Shown here piece by piece: positions 5,835 to 8,136 of a stretch of 8,136 nucleotides of DNA (within the stretch, counting starts at the first letter, position 1; every line of letters begins with the position of its first letter). The notes under the pieces were generated by a model, which was not told the DNA's origin, did no database searches, and saw only the letters and a program-made list of their open reading frames with translations. Made by a program: the position numbers and the translations under genes. Source of the DNA: an uncultured Beijerinckiaceae bacterium (lineage in GTDB: Bacteria > Pseudomonadota > Alphaproteobacteria > Rhizobiales > Beijerinckiaceae); contig CALMRL010000100.1 in NCBI GenBank assembly GCA_937873345.1, positions 1 to 8,136 of the forward strand, in the 5' to 3' direction.

Positions 5835-7301
5835 TCAGAGGTACGGCATCGCCAGCCGAACGGCGGCGTCGCGCAGCCGCACCAGCAGCTTGCGCGCCTT
5901 CAGCGCCTTGTTGGTCAGCGGCTGGCCGCGGTGGCTCGTCACGAAGTGCTGCAGGGCCTGCGCGATCTCGGGATCGTAGAACTCCATGCACAGCTCGAAA
6001 TTGAGCCGGAACGAGCGCAGATCCCAGTTGCAGGAGCCGATCAGCGCCCACTCGCCGTCGACGATCATCGCCTTGGAATGGCGGAACGGCGGCGGCCCGA
6101 GCCAGATGTGGACGCCGTCCTTGAGGAGCGAGCCGATGTTCTGCCGCGACGCCCAGTCGACGAAGATGTGGTTGGAGCGCTCCGGCATCACGACGTGCAC
6201 GTTGACGCCGCGCATCGCGGCGAGCGACAGCGCCGTGTTCAGCCGCTCGTCGGGCAGGAAGTAGGGCGTCATCACGTAGATCGAGGAACGGGCGCAGGCC
6301 ACCGCCTGCATCACGCAGAACTCGATCTTCTCGACGTCCTGGTCCGGCCCGGAGGTGATGACGCGGGCCTCGGCGCCGCCGGTCGAATCGAGCTGCGGGA
6401 ACCAGGCCGGACCGTCGAGTTCCTCGCCGGTGGTGAACACCCAGTCGTCGATGAAGGCATCGACGAGCTGCGCCACCACCGGGCCGGTCACCTTGAAATG
6501 AGTGTCCTGCACCGGCTTCGCCGGGTGCTTCGCCATCACGTTTTCGTCGGCGATGTTCATGCCGCCGGTGAAGCCGACCGCACCGTCGATGACCAGGATC
6601 TTCTTATGCGAGCGCAGGTTGACGAGCGGCATCCGCCAGGGCAGCGGCGAGTGGAGGAAGCGCGCCGCCGGCACGCTGGCGCGGTGCAACGCGCGATAGG
6701 CGCGCGACAGCACGTAGCCCGAGCCGACGCCGTCGACGATGACGCGAACCGCGACGCCGCGCTTCACCGCCGCGCCCAGGGCCGCGACGAAACGTTCACC
6801 GGTGCCGTCGGCGTTCATGATGAAGCTCGACAGGCCGATCGAGGCTTTTGCCGCCTCGATCGCGGCGATCATCGCGGGATAGGCCTCGTCGCCGTTCTGG
6901 TAGGTGTCGAGCGCGTTGCCGGGCTCCAGCGGGCGCCGCGACACGTGGCCGACGCCGCGCTGCAGCGCTTCCAGCTCCTCGTGGTGCGCGGCGTCGTTGA
7001 TGTCGGTGCGGCGGGCGCGGGTGCGCTGGCGCTTGCGCAGGTTCTTGGCGCGGCGCCGCACCCGGTTGATGCCGGCGACGAAGTACAGGAAGCCGCCGAT
7101 GAACGGCACCAGCCAGACCAGCCCGACCCAGCCCAGCGCCGAGCCGACGTCGCGCTTGTGGAGCAGGACATGGATCGTCGCCCAGGCGATGACGACGAGG
7201 TGCAGCGGCAGCAGGAGAAGGCGCAGGTCGCCCTGGCCGAGGAGATGGAACAAGGATCGAGCTTTCCGAAGCCGCCCCGGAGGACGGCGGCGACGCTTCA
7301 T
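5835..7301 (-). CDS. cls: Cardiolipin synthase, phospholipase D family (two HKD motifs)
   Basis: The product is 488 residues, normal length for bacterial ClsA-type enzymes, which join two phosphatidylglycerol molecules into cardiolipin and glycerol at the inner membrane. An Arg-rich N-terminus (MKRRRRPPGRLRK) precedes two hydrophobic segments (about 27-47 and 53-76), then the basic stretch GINRVRRRAKNLRKRQRTRARR. Both catalytic HxKx4D motifs are intact: His232/Lys234/Asp239 with GG at 246-247 and Asn249, and His408/Lys410/Asp415 with Ser423 and Asn425. The frame stays open for 224 codons upstream of ATG 7301, but that stretch runs antisense to dedA, lacks the domain and is rejected. The ATG has a weak ribosome site; a TTG at 7253 preceded by GGAAAG is an alternative start that would remove the Arg-rich tip. 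The gene is divergent from dedA. Confidence 0.93.
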   Translation of the reverse strand: MKRRRRPPGRLRKARSLFHLLGQGDLRLLLLPLHLVVIAWATIHVLLHKRDVGSALGWVGLVWLVPFIGGFLYFVAGINRVRRRAKNLRKRQRTRARRTDINDAAHHEELEALQRGVGHVSRRPLEPGNALDTYQNGDEAYPAMIAAIEAAKASIGLSSFIMNADGTGERFVAALGAAVKRGVAVRVIVDGVGSGYVLSRAYRALHRASVPAARFLHSPLPWRMPLVNLRSHKKILVIDGAVGFTGGMNIADENVMAKHPAKPVQDTHFKVTGPVVAQLVDAFIDDWVFTTGEELDGPAWFPQLDSTGGAEARVITSGPDQDVEKIEFCVMQAVACARSSIYVMTPYFLPDERLNTALSLAAMRGVNVHVVMPERSNHIFVDWASRQNIGSLLKDGVHIWLGPPPFRHSKAMIVDGEWALIGSCNWDLRSFRLNFELCMEFYDPEIAQALQHFVTSHRGQPLTNKALKARKLLVRLRDAAVRLAMPYL

Positions 7302-7376
7302 CGCGGATTCCGCTTGACGGCGCCAGGGGCGTGGCGGCCACGCTTCGACTGCGGCCGGCCGCTGGAAAGGACAAGC
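7302..7376. promoter_or_regulatory. Divergent cls/dedA control region with two perfect palindromes
   Basis: The 75-bp spacer between the two start codons contains GCGTGGCGGCCACGC (7329-7343, 7-bp arms around one base) and, eight bases further on, GCGGCCGGCCGC (7351-7362, fully self-complementary). Both could be operator half-site pairs shared by cls and dedA. No clear -35/-10 pair is visible. Confidence 0.4.
7364..7371 (+). promoter_or_regulatory. Ribosome binding site fixing the dedA start at 7377
   Basis: GGAAAGGA lies 5 bases before the ATG at 7377. The reading frame is open for more than 1.7 kb further upstream, antisense to cls, so this site is what decides the start. Confidence 0.75.
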
Positions 7377-8015
7377 ATGCACGTCGTCGACGCCTCCCTC
7401 GTCGAGCACGTCATCGAGAGCTACGGCTATTACGCTCTGGCGATCGTCGTCGCCGGCGAGAGCGCCGGCGTGCCGCTGCCGGGCGAGACGATGCTGGTTT
7501 CCGCGAGCATCTACGCCGGCACCAAGCATGGGCTCGACATCCGCCTGGTGATTCTCGTCGCGGCGGCGGCGGCGATCGCCGGCGACAATCTCGGCTTCTG
7601 GGTCGGGCGGCGCTACGGCGAGGCGGTGCTGCGCCGTCTCGGGCCACGGATCGGCCTCGACGAGCGCAGGCAGCTGCTGGGGCAGTATCTGTTCAAGCGC
7701 TACGGCGGCGTCATCGTCTTCTTCGGGCGCTATGTCGCCTTGCTGCGCACCTTCGCGGCGCTGCTCGCCGGCATCAACCGGCTGCCGCCGCTCACCTTCT
7801 TCTGCTGGAACGCCGCCGGCGGCGTCACCTGGGCGACGCTGTTCGGCCTCGGCGGCTACCTCGCCGGCAAGGGCATCGAGCGCGTCGCCGGGCCGGTCGG
7901 CTACGTCGCGCTGGCGCTGGCGCTGGTCGGCGCGGTGCTGGTCTGGCGCTTCTACAAGCGCCACGAGGAGCAACTGCTCGACAGCGCCGAGCGGGAGATG
8001 CGCGCCGCCTCCTGA
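7377..8015 (+). CDS. DedA family (SNARE-associated/VTT domain) inner-membrane protein
   Basis: The product is 212 residues, the usual DedA length. Family landmarks are Glu28 in the first hydrophobic segment, the re-entrant loop GVPLPGETML (31-40, with the P-G-E signature), GDNLGFWVGRRYG (69-81), and FFGRYVALLRTFAALLAG (115-132) with the paired arginines Arg118 and Arg124 required in studied members. Hydrophobic segments also lie at about 56-75, 140-165 and 172-190. The C-terminus (RFYKRHEEQLLDSAEREMRAAS) is charged and likely cytoplasmic. Studied relatives move lipids across the inner membrane (undecaprenyl phosphate or phosphatidylethanolamine) or affect membrane potential; which applies here is unknown. 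The PGET signature and the two arginines make the family call firm. It is divergent from cls, another membrane-lipid gene, and no terminator hairpin is visible before the fragment that follows. Confidence 0.93.
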   Translation: MHVVDASLVEHVIESYGYYALAIVVAGESAGVPLPGETMLVSASIYAGTKHGLDIRLVILVAAAAAIAGDNLGFWVGRRYGEAVLRRLGPRIGLDERRQLLGQYLFKRYGGVIVFFGRYVALLRTFAALLAGINRLPPLTFFCWNAAGGVTWATLFGLGGYLAGKGIERVAGPVGYVALALALVGAVLVWRFYKRHEEQLLDSAEREMRAAS

Positions 8016-8059
8016 CGCCGAGCGGCTTCAGGGCAGCGACGCGGGCTCGACGTAGAGCG

Positions 8060-8136
8060 ATGGGACGGACGCGCTTCGTCGAGCCGCCGTGGAAGGCGAT
8101 CCTGTCGACCAAGGCGATCCTGCCGCTGCTCTGGGA
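8060..8136 (+). pseudogene. Glutathionylspermidine synthase-like fragment, N-terminus missing, runs off the window
   Basis: The frame from ATG 8060 encodes MGRTRFVEPPWKAILSTKAI and then LPLLW up to the window end. The block RFVEPPWKAILSTKAILPLLW closely resembles an internal segment of the glutathionylspermidine synthase preATP-grasp family (YgiC/YjfC type, about 380-400 residues), where it lies roughly two-thirds along the chain. Here it starts only 45 bp after the dedA stop, so about 230 residues expected ahead of it are absent. The 45-bp spacer (8016-8059) shows no remnant of them and no good ribosome site. It may be a 5'-truncated pseudogene, a joint from a deletion, an assembly chimera, or a shorter protein that keeps only this part. 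Identity rests on about 20 residues. Confidence 0.5.

Noticed and set aside
7351..7362. GGCCGGCC-type and GGCGCGCC-type palindromes (also 4753-4760) as possible vector cloning sites
   Set aside because: The flanks are natural coding or intergenic sequence with no vector features, and such 8-mers are common in very GC-rich genomes.
5670..7376. Long + strand open frame running in phase into dedA, antisense to cls
   Set aside because: The translation is Arg/His/Val-rich low-complexity text with no domain, while the opposite strand encodes a complete cardiolipin synthase. High GC suppresses stops in this frame, and a good ribosome site marks the real dedA start.
7302..7973. Upstream extension of the cls frame by 224 codons
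   Set aside because: It lies antisense to dedA, contains no cls-like sequence and reads as an Arg/Glu/Ala-rich shadow. The cls N-terminus with its membrane segments begins after ATG 7301.

Overview
This window looks like an ordinary chromosomal stretch of a GC-rich alphaproteobacterium, probably of the order Hyphomicrobiales (Rhizobiales). The evidence is the strong G/C bias at third codon positions, a bacterial-type ferredoxin-NADP+ reductase ending in AFVDK, an AlaC-type aminotransferase, and the tiny DUF3309-like and secreted proteins common in that order. Genus cannot be called from sequence alone. I see no tRNA, rRNA, CRISPR array, insertion sequence, phage gene or integrase.

Layout. 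(1) The window opens inside the 3' end of mutS (+, to 105). (2) Two very small + strand genes follow: an 84-residue exported protein (240-494) and a 55-residue membrane protein (711-878). Each is closed by a clear hairpin terminator (516-546 and 881-926), so each probably forms its own transcript. (3) fpr, a flavin-dependent ferredoxin/flavodoxin-NADP+ reductase (1071-1844), and a PEBP (YbhB/YbcL) protein (1908-2489) follow on +, possibly co-transcribed. (4) alaC (2494-3717, -) converges on the PEBP gene with only 4 bp between the stop codons. (5) Divergent from alaC lie a DUF429 gene (3869-4729) and, after a 201-bp hairpin-rich gap, an alpha/beta-hydrolase gene (4931-5797). (6) A two-HKD cardiolipin synthase gene (5835-7301, -) converges on the hydrolase gene, with a hairpin between the stop codons. 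(7) A DedA-family gene (7377-8015, +) diverges from cls across a 75-bp spacer carrying two perfect palindromes. (8) The last 77 bases encode an internal block of a glutathionylspermidine synthase-like protein whose N-terminal part is missing.

How the genes relate. Most are unrelated housekeeping functions: mismatch repair, redox supply of reduced ferredoxin/flavodoxin, alanine synthesis and membrane lipid work. The only pair with an obvious shared theme is cls/dedA, which both act on the inner-membrane lipid pool and share a divergent control region.

The two oddest observations are at the window's edges. One is an exact 24-bp inverted repeat between the mutS 3' coding sequence (1-24) and the 84-residue exported protein gene (354-377). 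The other is the headless glutathionylspermidine synthase fragment after dedA. Both could be biological or could be edge artefacts of assembly. I did not find a new multi-gene system.
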